Shown one piece after another: positions 13,026 through 26,700 of a DNA stretch of 64,000 nucleotides (position 1 is the first letter of the stretch; every line of letters begins with the position of its first letter). The stretch covers positions 1,054,001 to 1,118,000 of the forward strand of contig VWYX01000008.1 in assembly GCA_013396525.1 (NCBI GenBank), in the 5' to 3' direction. The notes under the pieces are model-generated. The model worked only from the letters and a program-made list of their open reading frames with translations, searched no databases and was not told the origin of the DNA. The DNA is from Chaetorhynchus papuensis (Eukaryota; Chordata; Aves; Passeriformes; Rhipiduridae). The translations under genes were made by a program, and so were the position numbers.

Positions 13026-13250
13026 TTGTGTGCGTTGGAACAGCTCTCCTGCTCTCCCTCACATCTCCCTTGCCAGTCATTGGGGAGCAAATTCCAGCGG
13101 CAGCTCGGCTGTGCGAGGGCAGAGGAATGCAAGGTGGTGTCAGGGGCTGGGGATGAGGGACGCTGCGATCCTGCATTTGTTCCCCAGCGGCAGCTGGAGC
13201 TGCTTCGTTCAACACGAGGGGCAGAATGCACAGGCAGGGGATGAGCTGCC
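13026..13250 (+). promoter_or_regulatory. CpG-enriched patch, candidate alternative promoter
   Basis: This stretch is GC-richer than its surroundings and has about eight CpG dinucleotides between roughly 13095 and 13222, in an intron otherwise poor in CpG. A short direct repeat, CCAGCGGCAGCT, occurs twice (near 13095 and 13184). It lies about 300-450 bases upstream of the in-phase ATG exon candidate at 13521, so it could be the promoter or 5' UTR of a second ABLIM1 transcript. No TATA box is obvious. The evidence is compositional only; overlapping frames on both strands here are composition artefacts. Confidence 0.3.
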
Positions 13251-13381
13251 ATCAGCCATAGGAAAAGACCACAGTGGAAGAAGAGAAGAGGCACAAGAAG
13301 GAAAGAGACAGTGATGAGCAATCGGACCTGATCAGACCTTGTGGGAAATCTGACTGGGGGAGATTATTATCTGGAATAAGC

Positions 13382-13429
13382 TGCCTTTTTTCTTTTTTTT
13401 TTTTCCTCCTTTTTCCTTTTTTTTTAATC
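13382..13429. repeat. Polypyrimidine (T/C) tract
   Basis: About 48 bases of almost pure T with a few C, ending TTTTAATCC. It sits between the CpG-enriched patch and the candidate first exon at 13521. If the upstream patch were an exon, this tract would resemble the pyrimidine stretch before a splice acceptor (CCACCTCAG follows at 13430-13438). Confidence 0.7.
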
Positions 13430-13520
13430 CACCTCAGCCAAACACTGCTGGAAAAGAGATTGTGTTTAAATTACTTAAGCTAATTCTTGCTGCTTCCAAT
13501 ACGAAGAAAAATTGTTTGCC

Positions 13521-13536
13521 ATGGTGAAAGAAAAAG
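13521..13536 (+). CDS. ABLIM1: Candidate alternative first coding exon (MVKEK…) of ABLIM1
   Basis: GCCATGG at 13518-13524 is a strong Kozak context. From ATG the codons read M V K E K, followed by one G at 13536 and a donor GTAATT at 13537 (AAAAAG|GTAATT). The single leftover G is exactly what the LIM1 exon needs (G|TG GCC CAT, Val-Ala-His), giving MVKEKVAHPQEP and then LIM1. Family knowledge: mammalian ABLIM1 has several alternative 5' exons that splice to this same exon, so an extra start here is plausible. I cannot confirm that this particular one is known. The donor is moderate (T, not G, at +5), and the phase match alone has a one-in-three chance. The 5' UTR extent is not determined. Confidence 0.4.
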
Positions 13537-15387
13537 GTAATTATGTTTATTGATAGACTGGATCTGAAAGCTAATGTGTCAGCCACAGTCACCTGAGGTT
13601 TAAACCTTCACATTTAAGATGAGCATGCTGTGATTGGCAGTTGTTGTTTTCCTTTCTATAAAAATGGTGTGTGAAACCCTGCAGTGGTTTGCATTGATTA
13701 TCCCTGTACCTGCTTTAATAAGGGTAGAATCTGGAACACACCTAATTTAGTGTGTCTGCACAGCAGGGTCCCTTCTGTGTGCACATTTGTTCGGGGTTTT
13801 TTTCCTGTGATATAACCCAAGTTGACAGTTCCTTACCTGTATTTGCTACAGTTCAAGTAGTTTTGACCACTGAAGTTTAAAATTTTAAAGATAAACATTG
13901 ATATATTCAATGCCAGACTTGAGAGGGTATATTTTAAATTTTAATGGGTAAATGGTTTATATGAGATTTTGCAAAATGTTTGAATTTTGCAGCAGTAAGT
14001 TAGATATCAGTTTCAGCTACCTATAAGTAGCATTTTAAGACTCCTGCAGAAGAATTTGCTAGTTTAAAGAGTTTAGAAATGGTTGTGGGGTCTTTCCTTG
14101 CAGTAATACTGGTCTATGTCCTTTATTGTATTATAAGATGTGAGATACATTCTGAGTTGTATTTGAGTGTACTGGATGTGGTTTGGGGGCATTACATTAT
14201 CACAGATAAATTCAGACTCAGTCTCTTTTTCTGTGAAGAGGAGAGTCTGTGTTCTTTACTTTTGAGGACTCTGTAAAAAATAATGTGGAGCAAATTCAAA
14301 CCAGGGAAGAAACAGAAATAAGAAGTGGTAATGCTGAGTAAGAGTGAGCAGTTTTGCAGCTTTGAACACCCATGCCAAGACTTTTTTTTCATTTGTAAAT
14401 AAAAGGTGAGTGCAGTTAGCTTCACGGATGCTTAGACTGAGGAGAGCAGGACAAATGCCTCGTATATGACAAATGCCTGCCACAGTGTGTCGTTCATATC
14501 AGGAGGATTGTAGTCATAACCATTATCCAGTCTATTGATAATTTTTGTTGATGAAAGGCAGTGACCCAGCATAAATTTTACTTGCTACTAAGTAGGTTTG
14601 GGATCCCTTATTTCAGATTTACAGGATTATTTTTATAATGTCAGTCATGAACGGATGACCTAGTATCAGTAAGCCATACCAGGGATGGTTTAAATAGGAA
14701 TTTCACCCCAAATCCTGGAAAGTGCAGGTTTCAGAATCACTTGAATGAACGATGTCAGTTATCTTTTCGGAAAAATAAGTGTGTTATCATTCAGTTTAAC
14801 ATAACTGTTGCTTGTTTTCTAAGATGCATTTTAAAACAGGGCTGCTGGTTTTCTTGAAGTGTACATAAGTCATGTGTAGCATGTGTTGGTCCTTTTGTAT
14901 GTTTCTGTCTCCTCCCCCAGCTGATGTTCAGTTGGTTGGATTCCCTGTGTTACGTGGGGCTGTACCTGAGGAACATTCTGTAAATTCAGTTTTAGCATCT
15001 TGCACCATGAGAGTTGTCACTTACCTGTAACAAAATTAAAACAAGCCCGTCATTTTTGCAAAAAATGGGAGACAAAAAAATTCATAGAATGGCAGGAAAA
15101 GTTGACAGTAAATGGTTGAAAATCTGCAAAAGACTTGTGCTTAAATTGCTTCCTTTCCCCCTCCCCAGCAAGTTTAATGCATTGTTTACAATGGCTGTTT
15201 ATATTGATGTTGGATATAAATATTTTTTTTCCTGTTCACAGAGATAATAGACTAAAATAACTAAATGCTCTCTCTAATTTTGGAGTGCAGTTATGGGTAT
15301 TTTGTATCTCATGGCTGCAGAGGGAGAAAGGATGGTATCTGTTTAAGTATTTTGATTTAATACGTCATTACTTTCATAATTTCCCCA

Positions 15388-15531
15388 ACATTTTTTTTTA
15401 ACTCTTTTGTTTCTGCTTCAGTTTTCTTTTTCCTGTTTCTTGGTGTGGTTTTTTTGGTTGCTTCATTTGTTTCTTTGCATTTTTGTTTTGTTTTGGTTGT
15501 TTTTTTCTTTTTTTTTTTTCTCCTCTGCTTT
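15388..15531. repeat. T-rich low-complexity tract
   Basis: About 140 bases dominated by T with scattered G and C (TTTTGTTTTGGTTG…). Phe/Leu-rich open frames across it are artefacts of the composition. It has no acceptor followed by a recognisable exon. Confidence 0.75.
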
Positions 15532-17662
15532 AGTCAGAAGGTCAGGAGTTATTGCTATAAAGTCACTCTTTACAGTGATATTCCTGCAAAATGCAGTCAG
15601 TACAATACAGCTGGTACCCTCCCTTCCAGCCACTGCTTGAACTGTGGTTTGAGCAGGCTGAAAATGCAGTTCAGTTCAGTGTGATTTCATAGACATGTTA
15701 AGTAGGCACTGGAGGGGCTGGTTTCAGCTGGAAAAATGCAACTCCAATTCACTGAATTGCAAAACGGTTGGTAACAGTTTTTAGCAAATTAGCATGCTTC
15801 ATTATGCTCATATTGTAGAACGATTTCAGTGTCTGCCTGGTTAGTTCATACACAAAAAAAAAATCCTGAGGCCAGGGTGTTTTCTGCTGACACCAAACGG
15901 CGCTTCCTAAATTATGTCTGACTGATACCACATTTTCATGTCTCTGTGTACTTATCTATTTCCAATTATGAGCCCTTATTATCTAGTTACTCAGCTAAAT
16001 TATTATCGCTGTGCTGCATCCAAGGGCGACTTTCTCTCTTCGTATCCTTTAACAAAAAGAAAGTTTACATGTGCATATGTGTGTCTTGTTATTAATTCTC
16101 TCTGGCAATTTAAAGCCTATATTGAATAATCTGCATTCTTGCTGCTTCCCTGGTGAGGTCAGTGTGTGGGTTGTGAGCCTGCAAGCCAGGTTTCTGTTTG
16201 ATACAACTGTTGTAGTTTCATTTTTGCTCCTGTTAGTTCACATAAGCTGAGGGTTTTGCCCCGATTCTTGATTTCTCGAGTAGTTAATGCGAAGGGTGTC
16301 CTGGCATTCAAGTGCTAGTCTCTGAAAGCATATTGGTAATCAGCTTTGTACCTGATGAGATCTTGGGCAGGATCATCCATGGGCAAACCTTGGAAAGTGG
16401 ATAAGTAGCTGTTCATGCCATGCTTCTGCATGCTTGGAAGGATAAAAGGAGAAAAGATGAAGGGTTGAAGATTTTTTGCATTAAAGAAGGGGTCACAGAG
16501 GCTTAATGATTTCTGTTCTTCACACACTGATTCTGCCGAAGGGAAGGTGCTGGCACCTACTGGGTGCCAAGTTGCAGTGAGCATGATCATGTCTCCGTGT
16601 TCTCACAACTTCTCTGTAGGTGTTCACTGGTGCTGGCTTTCCCAGGAAGCCACACGAAGGTGCAGGTCACCACAATGGTACCATATTTCCTGTATCATTT
16701 GGCCCATGGTCTGGTTCAGTTTTGCAGAGAGGTTTTGTCCTCTGTTGTTTTTATTTCACTTTTGATAAAGCATGACAGCCATACACCTTCAGGTTATGAC
16801 CAAGAGGACTGGTTTGATGCTTGCAGTAGCTCCAACCTTCTTCTCTTCCATTTGTGAATCCCAAGAATTGTGAGTCCCCAAATGAGCTTTTAGTCTTTTT
16901 CTTTTGTTGTGATGGAAGTGCTTTAGATGGGGTTTTCCATGAAGAGTATGCAAATGTTACCTGTCTGCTAATTGAACGGTGTTCTCTCTTGGGAACTTTG
17001 TGTCTCCAGTGCTCTGTCTATTTGTAGTCTTAGCTTGTATTCCCTGGGTTAATCCAGAAAATGTTGAGTAATGGGACTTGGGCCCTAACACTGTCTCAGT
17101 GTCATGGTTGTTAATGAAATACAGTCTTGATTTGAACTCATGACTTTGAAACTTTTTAACCCCATGTGACCTGGGAAAGTCTCCAAGTTTGTTGCTTTTG
17201 GAGCACATGACAAGATTATGCAATCACACATTGGCAGGGGGAGGACTGGGGAGTTAATTTTCTTTTTGCTTCAGTTTACTTAGTTTCAAATTTGGTGCTG
17301 CTTGGCAGTTTGCTTTTGGGGCTGGGCATTTGGGCTTTATTTTTGATTAAGGGCATGTGCTGCCTTGTACCAGCCACAGAAAAGGCTTTTTTAAAATATG
17401 CATAGTAGTAAATGTTAAAAAAATACACTTGTAGTTAAAGTACTAAACAATAGAACAGTTTTGTGTTAGAGGTTCTTAAGGTGACCTTGGGCAGGTAATT
17501 TGATCTCTCCTTGTGTTAATCTGTAAAATGAGGATAAGAACGTTCCTCTTGTCTCCCTTGATTATTTAAATTAGAGGTCTTTGGAGAAGAGAGTTTCTTT
17601 TACCTTGCTTCACAGCTCTGACAAAGCAATCTTAGTGCTGGGATTTCACTACTTCTACTTGT

Positions 17663-17678
17663 AAAAAAAAAAAAAAAA
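17663..17678. repeat. A16 homopolymer
   Basis: Sixteen consecutive A bases, intronic. No processed pseudogene is recognisable immediately upstream. Confidence 0.85.
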
Positions 17679-18643
17679 GAGAAAATCCAGTGCTATGTGA
17701 TTATCTTATAAACATCTTATTACTTTTTAAAGGCAATGCAATTGCAAAGGAATTATGTTTCTATTGGCACATTTATGGCATTGCTTTTCTGTACTTTCTC
17801 TTTCTAAATTTATTTTTAATATTAGGTTTCAAATTGCAGTTCTGGTGTGCAGCACTGATACTGAGAGAAACAAAAACAACCAAGGAGCTGCCAGCTCAGG
17901 CACTGCATGTTTACTGGAGATTTTACTTTTTTTTTTAAATAGCACTTAGTTCACATGAGGGTACAAATACTCATACCCAAAGAGTTGGGCAAGCACAGTG
18001 TGCAGTCCCACCATGCCTGACCACTTCCCATGTTTCCCAGTAGTGGAATTCCATACATTCCTTGCATCCCAGCTGTGTGTAGGAGCCAGCTCTCTGAAGA
18101 GACGATGGCAGCTATTTTATACTGAGAAATGGAAGAACTTTTGCTATTGATCTTACTGGAGGGGAGGGCTTAGGGGGTTTAGTCATTAAATTTGAGACCA
18201 CAGAGTTCATGGGTTCAGGTGGTGGTAGAGGCAGCTCTTCCTCCAACTGAAACAGTGAATGGTGTGAGCCAAAAAAAACCAATTTTGAGAAGGGGAGGTT
18301 CAATCAGTTTCATTTTCTCACAATTAACAAAGTTCTGGTTTTGAAGATAAAAGCAAGCAAACACATGGTCAGAGAAACACACCTCAGGTTCTCTCTGGAG
18401 AGTTCTCCTTCCCCTTGTTGGTCTCCAGTCCCTGTCACTCATCATCCTCAGTACCTTTGGTGAGGTGTGGGTGGTGCAGGATATTGGTAGGATTTGCAAG
18501 GCAGGATGATAATTTGTCCTGCTACTGTAGGAATGTCAATTATTTTTGTAGAAAAATTAATGGATACCATGGGAAAAGACGAAGTTTCACTAATCAAAAT
18601 GTCTTGTGCCCTTTGGGTGGGAGAGCCAGGGAACAGGAATTTC

Positions 18644-18662
18644 TTTTTTTTTTTTTTTTTTT
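18644..18662. repeat. T19 homopolymer
   Basis: Nineteen consecutive T bases, intronic. It could be a poly-A tail of a minus-strand retrocopy, but I recognise no source sequence downstream on the minus strand. Confidence 0.85.
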
Positions 18663-20534
18663 CTGGGGGCAATCTATAACTAATTCAAAAAGGATTATTT
18701 ATAACAAAATTGGTTTTTCACCTAGAGGACAGTCAGTATCCCCAAAAGAATGAATAATCTTTGCCTTCGTTGAGCCTGGATAACTTTCAGGCTCAGTAGG
18801 GATCTGTCTAAGGAGAGCACTTAGGCATTGTCTTAAGACTGTTCTGTTCAGCAGAGTGTCTTGTCGAGTCTAATTGAATCACTGGGATTTAAGGCTAAGT
18901 AAGTGCTTCAGTATTGCCCCAAAGTTGGACCCAATTTTTGGAGGCTGTGTGATGTTTTTGAAAAAAAATCATGTATTTTAGTAATGGTGGTCATTTTGTG
19001 TTACGTGTTATCTACACTGTTCTGTAAGAGACAATGAGATAAATAATTCCAGATTTTATATGGGCTGATCATCGAGTGATACAAACCCAGAAATGATAGG
19101 AGCCTTGTGTCAATCAATCATGTACATTACCTGCTATTAATGCCAGCTGTTCAGAAGTGAAATGTTGTTGCTCTTATGCTATACAAGAGAATAATAGGCA
19201 AAGTTCTATAAGCAGTGTCAGCAGGGTGGGTAACTCCCTGATTGCCACTGCTGTTAGTAGTATCACAGTAGTAGCACTTCAGTATCACACATGGCAATAT
19301 TGTGGAACCTTGCTTTAGTTGAGGATCTGGTTCAGAAGCAGGATCTTAAAATTATATCAAATTAAAGAAGTGATCCAAATAGAAATGAAGCCTTGCAGAA
19401 CACTGAGTTATTTTTTATTACTGCTGGATCGAGCAAGAGTTGATGGATTACTTGTTTGTTCAAAGAAGCAGCAGCATTTGTATTTTCTGTTCTCCAAAGG
19501 CACCTCAAAACAGGATTTGATGGATTTGAGGGTGTCTGCTTGCTCTCCAGCAGTTAAAGTGCTAGCCAGAGGAGCAGGCTATGTTCAGGGGTATTGGTCA
19601 GGGCATTCCCTGTGGTAGTCCCTTTACCATATAATGGTAACACTTGATGGTCTTTAGGAGCACAGTTATTTATTGTTGAAATAACATAACTCAGAAAGTA
19701 ACTTCTATGCTGCAATGTTTTTAAGGTCTGGGTGCCAACATGGGCAATTAAGCACAGGGCAGTGCCTCTGAAAAGTCTGGTTTATCAGTTCTGTACATGG
19801 CAAACTATGCCGGGAGTCAGGCGCCCCCTGAAGACTTCTGTTGCTCATTTCTGTGGCTGTCTGGTTTTAGTTTGAGGCCGTGCAGCTCAGTCTTTAGAAA
19901 TGCCAGAAGTGAGGGTGGTACTGAATGATGGGCATTTACAAGAACCTTGATTGAAAGAGAGTTTCTAAGCATTTGCACAAAGCTTTTGTGGTTTAAAGGG
20001 GTTGGCTGAGGACAGGTCTCTGCAAGGATCTTGTGCAAAACCCTTGGGGAGATCCCTGGTGGTAACTGAGGGGAGATTTTACTACAGATTCTGTTTTGAA
20101 AGCATCTGGGAGACCACTGACTTAAGCAGGTCATTATTCCTCCTCAGATAATCTCGGGTAAACAGTGAGGGAACTGATTTTCAAAATTTGCATTTTTATA
20201 TTGACTTACCTCAGAAGGGAATTTAATTCGTTTTACTGTTTGGAATGCTATGCAGCCTCAGAAAAGGATGCATAGGGGAACTGTGACGAGTTTGTTGCTG
20301 GAATCCCCACGTGGGATGCTGTTTGGGTAGCTGAGAGGCCTGATAGACATTTGAGTGCTATTATGGGTAACCACCACTCATCAGTAAGCCAGAATTTTCA
20401 TGCTGTCTGGAAAAAGCAATTGTTTTTTCTGCTAACTTCAGCAACTTGCTTTCATGTAGCCTTGAGGATCCTTAAGGATTTGCACTGAATAATTTGACAC
20501 TTCTGTTTTATTCATTGTTGTGAGTAAGGTTTTG

Positions 20535-20589
20535 ATACTGGACTTGATGATCTTTGTGGTTCCTTTCCACCTCAGACTATTTTGTGATG
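20535..20589 (+). mobile_element. CR1 3'-terminal fragment
   Basis: ACTGGACTTGATGATCTTTG followed by TGGTTCCTTTCCACCTCAGACTATTTTGTGAT matches the well-known CR1 tail (gacttgatgatctt…cccttccaa…attctgtgat). Only the last ~55 bases are recognisable. Sense orientation. Confidence 0.75.
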
Positions 20590-20687
20590 TTTTTTTAAGG
20601 TGGAGACATCAAGTGATGTGTATGAGAGGGTTGCTCAGAGTATGCTGAGGAGCTCTTGAATTTCTAATTATCCCTGTCCTATGTTAG

Positions 20688-20703
20688 AAAAAAAAAAAAA
20701 AAA
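20688..20703. repeat. A16 homopolymer
   Basis: Sixteen A bases about 100 bases after the CR1 tail at 20535-20589. CR1 elements do not normally end in poly-A, so the two are probably unrelated. Confidence 0.8.
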
Positions 20704-23700
20704 TCACTCTTTTGAAATTGAATGATCCTCTTGTGTATGTCAGATGTGTTGAAGGCATAACTTAAAATTTTCTGCCATTTACAAGGCTTATAAACAGTTA
20801 TTACGTGTTAGAGACTTGCAGATGTTGGGTGTGAGAAGCAGATGTTTAGCATGATCTTCCAGCCCTTCAGAAAAGAGTTTTGAAGGGTCAGGTGTTTATC
20901 TTGAAATACTGTCCCTCAGTAAGTTGGTTGTGGGACCAAGTGCAGAGAACCTTTGTGGATGTGATGAAGATCAAGAAGGGTATTCTCAGAGCAGCAGATA
21001 AGAGAGTCAGAGTTCACTCTCTCTTTATCACCCAATTTTTATGGTGATCTGTCATGTGAAAAATTACTCTGTACTAATGTAGAAATATGGCAGACTAAAT
21101 TCACTTTGTGCTTCTTCCCTTTGGCTTGCTAACCACTAATCAGCAATCCATCTGTTAACAATCATGTTGAGTAATGCAGGAATGCAGGTTTTGATTCAAA
21201 GACTGGCTTGGCTTCGTCAACATTTGTTTGATCATCATCTGTTTCTCAGCATGTCTTAGTTTGCTGCATACTTCATTGCAAGATTAGTGCCTTTTCATTA
21301 CTGCAAATAGTTTTAAAACTCCCTATTGCTTTTTCTGTTTGAGCTTAAAACAACTCCTGACCATACTCAGTTAAGAAGCCGTTCATGACTCTTCTTTGAA
21401 AGGATTATAGTTTTCCTTGAACAAATACAAATGTAATAATTTTGTCAAGTCCTTTTGTTCCTGCTAAGTATAGATGATGCTCTAGAATGTGCTTTTGTTC
21501 ACCTGCCAAGTGATCAAAGGCAAACATGTGTGGACAGATAGGGCAGAAGTTCCTCCTTGCTATTTTAGAGAATGACAAACTCTTCTAAATGGGCTCTGAT
21601 GCTTTTGTGTTGAGAAGAGCATCAGTAAAGCTGCTGCAGTTTCAGTGGATTGCAGGGCTGAGTTAGCACTAAGGTGTGTCTCTACCTGACAGACTGAGAA
21701 AGTGCTCAAGCTCCTGGTGGGTCCAAGGCAAGAGCAGGATATCCCAAGGTTCCTATTCAGCCCTAAGGGCCTGCCCAGTCAGATTCATGCTTTGTCAGTG
21801 AGAAAGTGTGAAAATTGTACACTAAGGCTACAGACTGTCAGAATCTGTGGTGAAATCCTCAGTGTGTCCAGATAAGGATATAACCCCTAAATAAACACAA
21901 CCAAATTTTCTTCATCTCTCAACCACTATCAAAGGCTTGGAAAATGATCCACCAAGCACATTTCTTTCAATTGCAGAACCATCACAGTTGCACTGTTTTA
22001 TTTTGTGTATGTTGTAGAAGGTGATCTCTTTTCAGATAGGATCGAGCAGGTGCTGGTGTTAAATATTTCACTTAATGCTGAACCATTCATATGCATAAAT
22101 CTTTATAGGGCTGAGGCCTTAGGGCCTGATCTTGCATGCTGTTCTGTGGGGAATTAATTTCAGTATCAAAGCTCTAGATAGCAGAAGAGGGATGGGAGCA
22201 GGATAGGAAACAGCAGAGAAAATACAGAGAAAATGAGCATGTTTGCACTTGTGTTCTGAAACTATGAAACAAATGTGATTTTTTTCATGCTGTATTTTAG
22301 AGCTCATTATTTCCTCACCTTTTTACACATTTGTGTGTGTGGCATAAAGCTTTTTATTTTTGTTTGTAAATAACTGAGTTGTCTCACATTGATATCAAAT
22401 TACAGTTATTAATATTTTGGGTTTCTACGTAGCACTTATATCTCTAAATTTTTATATTTCATCCTGTTAGCTGCATTAGCTTTATCCATGGGTTATGTAT
22501 ACCTAAAAATAGGAAAGTATTTAAATACTGGTTTCCTTACTCAAAAATAATGTATGTTTCATCTTTTATTTTTAAAATTTGCTCTCTGGTGTTGAAGCCT
22601 TTACATCCTATTTTCATGCAATAAGTTCGATATCTTTGCTTAAAACATTTTCTCAGATTTTTTTTAGGAACTACCCTAACTTACCATTCTAATTTACTAG
22701 TTAAACTTGTAAATGTCTTTGTAGGTTATTTTTCCTTTGAAAAATCTATTTTTCAAGGAAGCAATGCACCTCGTTTCTAGGCTGGACATGTGCCACGTCT
22801 TCTGCTTAGCATTTTGTGAAAATCTTACAGTTGCTGCAGAACCTGCCAAGAGATGTGGAGGATGGGGTGGAGGGAATGGGTACCAGTCTGTCCATTTCTG
22901 TCTTGTAGCCAGCCCCACAGCTGGCCGTGAGATGCTATTTTGAAGACAGATAACTCTGGTGTACTTCGTTTATTGCAGCTGAAGAACTGAGGCTGAGAAG
23001 CATTGGTTGTGATGAGGATTAAATTGGACACATAAGAAAAGTGTCAGTTTTTCTTAGGTCTTTGTTGAATAAGTAGAAAGTCAGGCCAGAGACAGAGGAC
23101 TGGGGGATTGGCAATAATTCTTCCTGGATCTAAACCAGAGCAGACTTGGGCTGTGCTATCCCTCTTTACATGACTTTCTCTCATAACCCTTCTTCCCTGT
23201 GCTTCCCCGTTTCTGAGCTCTGAATTCCATCCTGCCAACACCCCCAAAGAAAGGAGTGTGAGGTAAAATGGGGGAGAGTGTCTGGAGCCTTGTGCTGTCA
23301 CTGGGTGCACTGGTCAGCCCAGCGTGCTCTCTCACGTGGATGTGAGTGCCACACATCACCATGATCAGGGCACTGACTTCTGCAGAAAGAGCTGCTGTGC
23401 TGCCGTGGTCCCATTTGCATCAGCAGCAGATGAATTGTAAGGGGAAAATGATAATTCTTTTATGGAAAATGTGAGAAAACATTTCAAAATTACGGCAAAA
23501 AGCTACCAAGTTTAGGATTTATTTTTTTTTCTGCCTTGTTTTAAAAATAGCTACTCTGGTTATCTATAGACAGCACAAATGGTTTTAACTGGCACACTGT
23601 AGGAGTGATACAGATAAATTTGCAGGAAGAAAGAGCTTTATAATGATTCTTCAGATCTGATTTGAATAGCAGTAGTATGAGCTATCTACAGTCTAGGATT

Positions 23701-26700
23701 TTCCCCTAGGCTTTCTCATACATGTGTAGGCAAGCAGCTCACTAGTATCTCTTTATGGGAGTGCCTCCTTCCAGGATTTCCTGGAATTCCTGAAGATCCC
23801 TGTCAGATACCTGTGGCTAATGACTGCAGTAATATCTTTATCAGTCCCTGGCAGCTGGGAGGTTTGATTTCCATCTCAGTCACTGCTTGGTCACCTTACC
23901 TGATAGGATTCTTACAGATTTGAGATTCAAGAACTGAGTCTGCAGATAAGCAAAATGACACTGCATTTTTCACCCCTTCTTTTAAATAGGCATTTCAGCA
24001 ACTCCTCGAGTCTCCACTGTGCTGGGCTTTTACAAAAGAGGAATTCCTTGGAGACTCTATGGGCTATAGACAGACAGGCTTTACAAACCAGTTATCTTGG
24101 AGAGAAACACAAAGGATGGGAGAAAATTACTTCTCCTCTCTTTACAATAGAGCATGGAGAAGAAGCGATAAGGCAGAATCCATTCTTGAACTTGATTCTT
24201 TGGTGGCTCTCCAGCATCTCTCAGCCCAGAACATCCTTTTTCCCAGCTTGTCATCCTGTTCACAGTGCCCACCTGCCTCCCTCTGTCCTGCTCCCAAGCA
24301 AGGGGCTGCACAGCTGGATTAACAGTGGAGCTGCTTGGCAGCATCAGACAATGAGGGAATTTTATTTTTAAACCTTCAAGTTTTGAACTGCAAATCCTGT
24401 AAATTAATGAAATTGTAGCCTCCAAGGCCATATCAGGTAACACAGAGAAGAAGGGCAGAGAGAGAGTTGTCTTGTAGAAAGCTTTGGTTGCATTTACTGC
24501 CTTGGCAATTCTCTAGCACAGTCATCTTACTTTTATTCCTGAAAGCGGAAAGCAGTGAGGAAATTCTAAAAGTAGGTTAGAATAAAACTTAGTTTCACAC
24601 CATTACATCTGTGCTTTATTTTTCCTCCTTCATAGTTCAGTTTTCAGCCAAGAAAACACAGCGGCCAGTTGCAAATAAGCATTTCAGAGCATGCTGTCTG
24701 TGTCAGGCCACCCTTAAGATAAAAGGGACAAAGCTGTGACATTCTGAGCATCCCCCTGCCCGTGCTGCAATGGGCACAGACTGTTCCCAGTGCTGTGCAA
24801 CAGAGCCCAGGGGTTGTGGAGCTACAAGTCATAGAGATTCTGTATCCCGGCACAAAGCTGGAAGTTGCACATTCTACAGCATGGGTAGTGTTGCCTGAGC
24901 ATTGCTTCAGGTTTATTTGTGGAGGTACCCATGAAAATGGAAAAATGGTAAAAATTCCCTTTTGAAAGAGAAGTAGTCCATATCCTCTTCTTTAAATTTA
25001 GAGGAAGCTCTTTTTTAATTGCAGTTTAGAGTAGAACTGAACTAAAAATATTTTGTTGTGACTCCACCTTGCAGCATTCCCATAGCAAGGTGTTTCCCAG
25101 AAGCTTTTCTGACTTCCAATAAAAAGCCAAGTTACTTCCTGGCTTGCAGCAGATACATGGAGTCTTGCCAGCAAGAATCTGCAGCTAAGAATCCCTTAGC
25201 TTGAGTCTTTGATTTCCTAACAGTTCTGTGTTCAGGGAGAGAATCATCAATAAAGGCTGCAGTATTTATTTTCATTGTTTTCTTTATTTCATTATTCAAC
25301 TGCATACTCTTCTGGTAGTTGCTGTAATTCCCATTTCAGAAAGGTTTGTTACAAATACTGAGGTCTAATTTCTAGCTGATGCAGCAAAACATAATTGTTT
25401 TTAAACACTCGTACAATGATCTGCTCTACAGCAAACACCCTGACAGAACAGTTTTCAACTTTGCACAGCAAATTAAGTCTTTAATTTTGCTCAGAAAATG
25501 CCCTTGGTTTCTCATACAAACATTGGGTTGTGGTCTTTTTCTATCTCATTTTCTTTTTAATTATTTCTTTGCAGGTCTGGGATTATTTTGAGATGTTTAG
25601 ATAAAATGCAGTAACAAGTACTCTCAAGCTGTTAGAGTTGCTTTGAATTTACATCAATATAGTGCAGTTGCAAAACATAATGAAATCAACATTGCATGAT
25701 TCACAAGGAAACATAAGGAATGGCAAAAATAATGGTGGTATGTCTGCAGAGTGATGTGAGCACAAAGCAACATTCCAGTGACAATGACTCTTTTCCTCAC
25801 AGATGAAGGTGCTATTGATTTTTTTCCTATTCTTTTAATTTCTCCCTGACTTAAATTATGTAATCCAGACTTCCCAGTTGTCCCAGTCAGTGTATGTGTT
25901 ACTCTGGGTAAATGGGATATTTAATGGGACATCAATTTGTCTTATTTGAAACCTAAATGAGTTTAAGAAAGCATTAATTATTCATTGATTATTCATTTTA
26001 AGCTGGTCTTGAAAGCCGGAGTGGAAGTCAGCCTACCTTGTCTTGAAAAGTTCTTTGTATATCCCTGACCAGAGATTTTATCCATTAATTATGAAAAAAA
26101 ATCTTCAGGCAGTGCCCAGCAGTCTTACACAAAAGCACCCATGCAGCCTGTCCTACTGGTTGGGCTAAACTGGGATCTGACAGGCTTCGTGTGGAGACAG
26201 GTGTCAGCTCACATCCCTGCATTGGAGCTGGCAAACACTTAACCTGTGTTTATGTTCCACACCCATGCTGTGAGCGTGCACTCTGTGGTGTGAAGACAAT
26301 TCTGGGTCTTGGCACTGAACCAAGAACGTGGGTGACTCTCTGAGGTGCTTCTGTGACTCTTTCCATCCCAGTACCCGGGAACCTTTTCAGGGTATTTATT
26401 CTCACAGTAGGCTGAGGTCAACAGTGCTGTTGCACCCAGTTTACAGTCACAGACACTGAAGACACAGAGAAACTAAAGCATTCAGATAACTTAATTTTAA
26501 GCTAGGTCCCAGGCTCTGTGACTTAGCTGAACTTAACTGTATGGCTTTATTCCTTTAGGGTTAGGGGATGTCATCCACAGAGCCCAGATACCTGTCGTGG
26601 AGCAGTCGTTGGACTCTGGGTTATCCGGATTCTTAATTAATGTCCCGTCACTGATTATACTGTCTGGAGTTTGTTGTAATTGTCTTAGACATGATCTAGA

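Noticed and set aside
13026..13314. Overlapping open frames on both strands as small genes
   Set aside because: They coexist in several frames over a GC-richer patch, which is the pattern expected from fewer stop codons rather than coding.
15407..15684. Phe/Leu-rich frame resembling a membrane protein
   Set aside because: It is the translation of a T-rich low-complexity tract; hydrophobicity comes from TTT/CTT codons alone.
17663..17678. A16 run as the tail of a processed pseudogene
   Set aside because: No recognisable coding sequence, target-site duplication or polyadenylation signal could be matched upstream.
18415..18753. 112-codon frame with a poly-Phe stretch
   Set aside because: It crosses a T19 run and has no domain; composition artefact.
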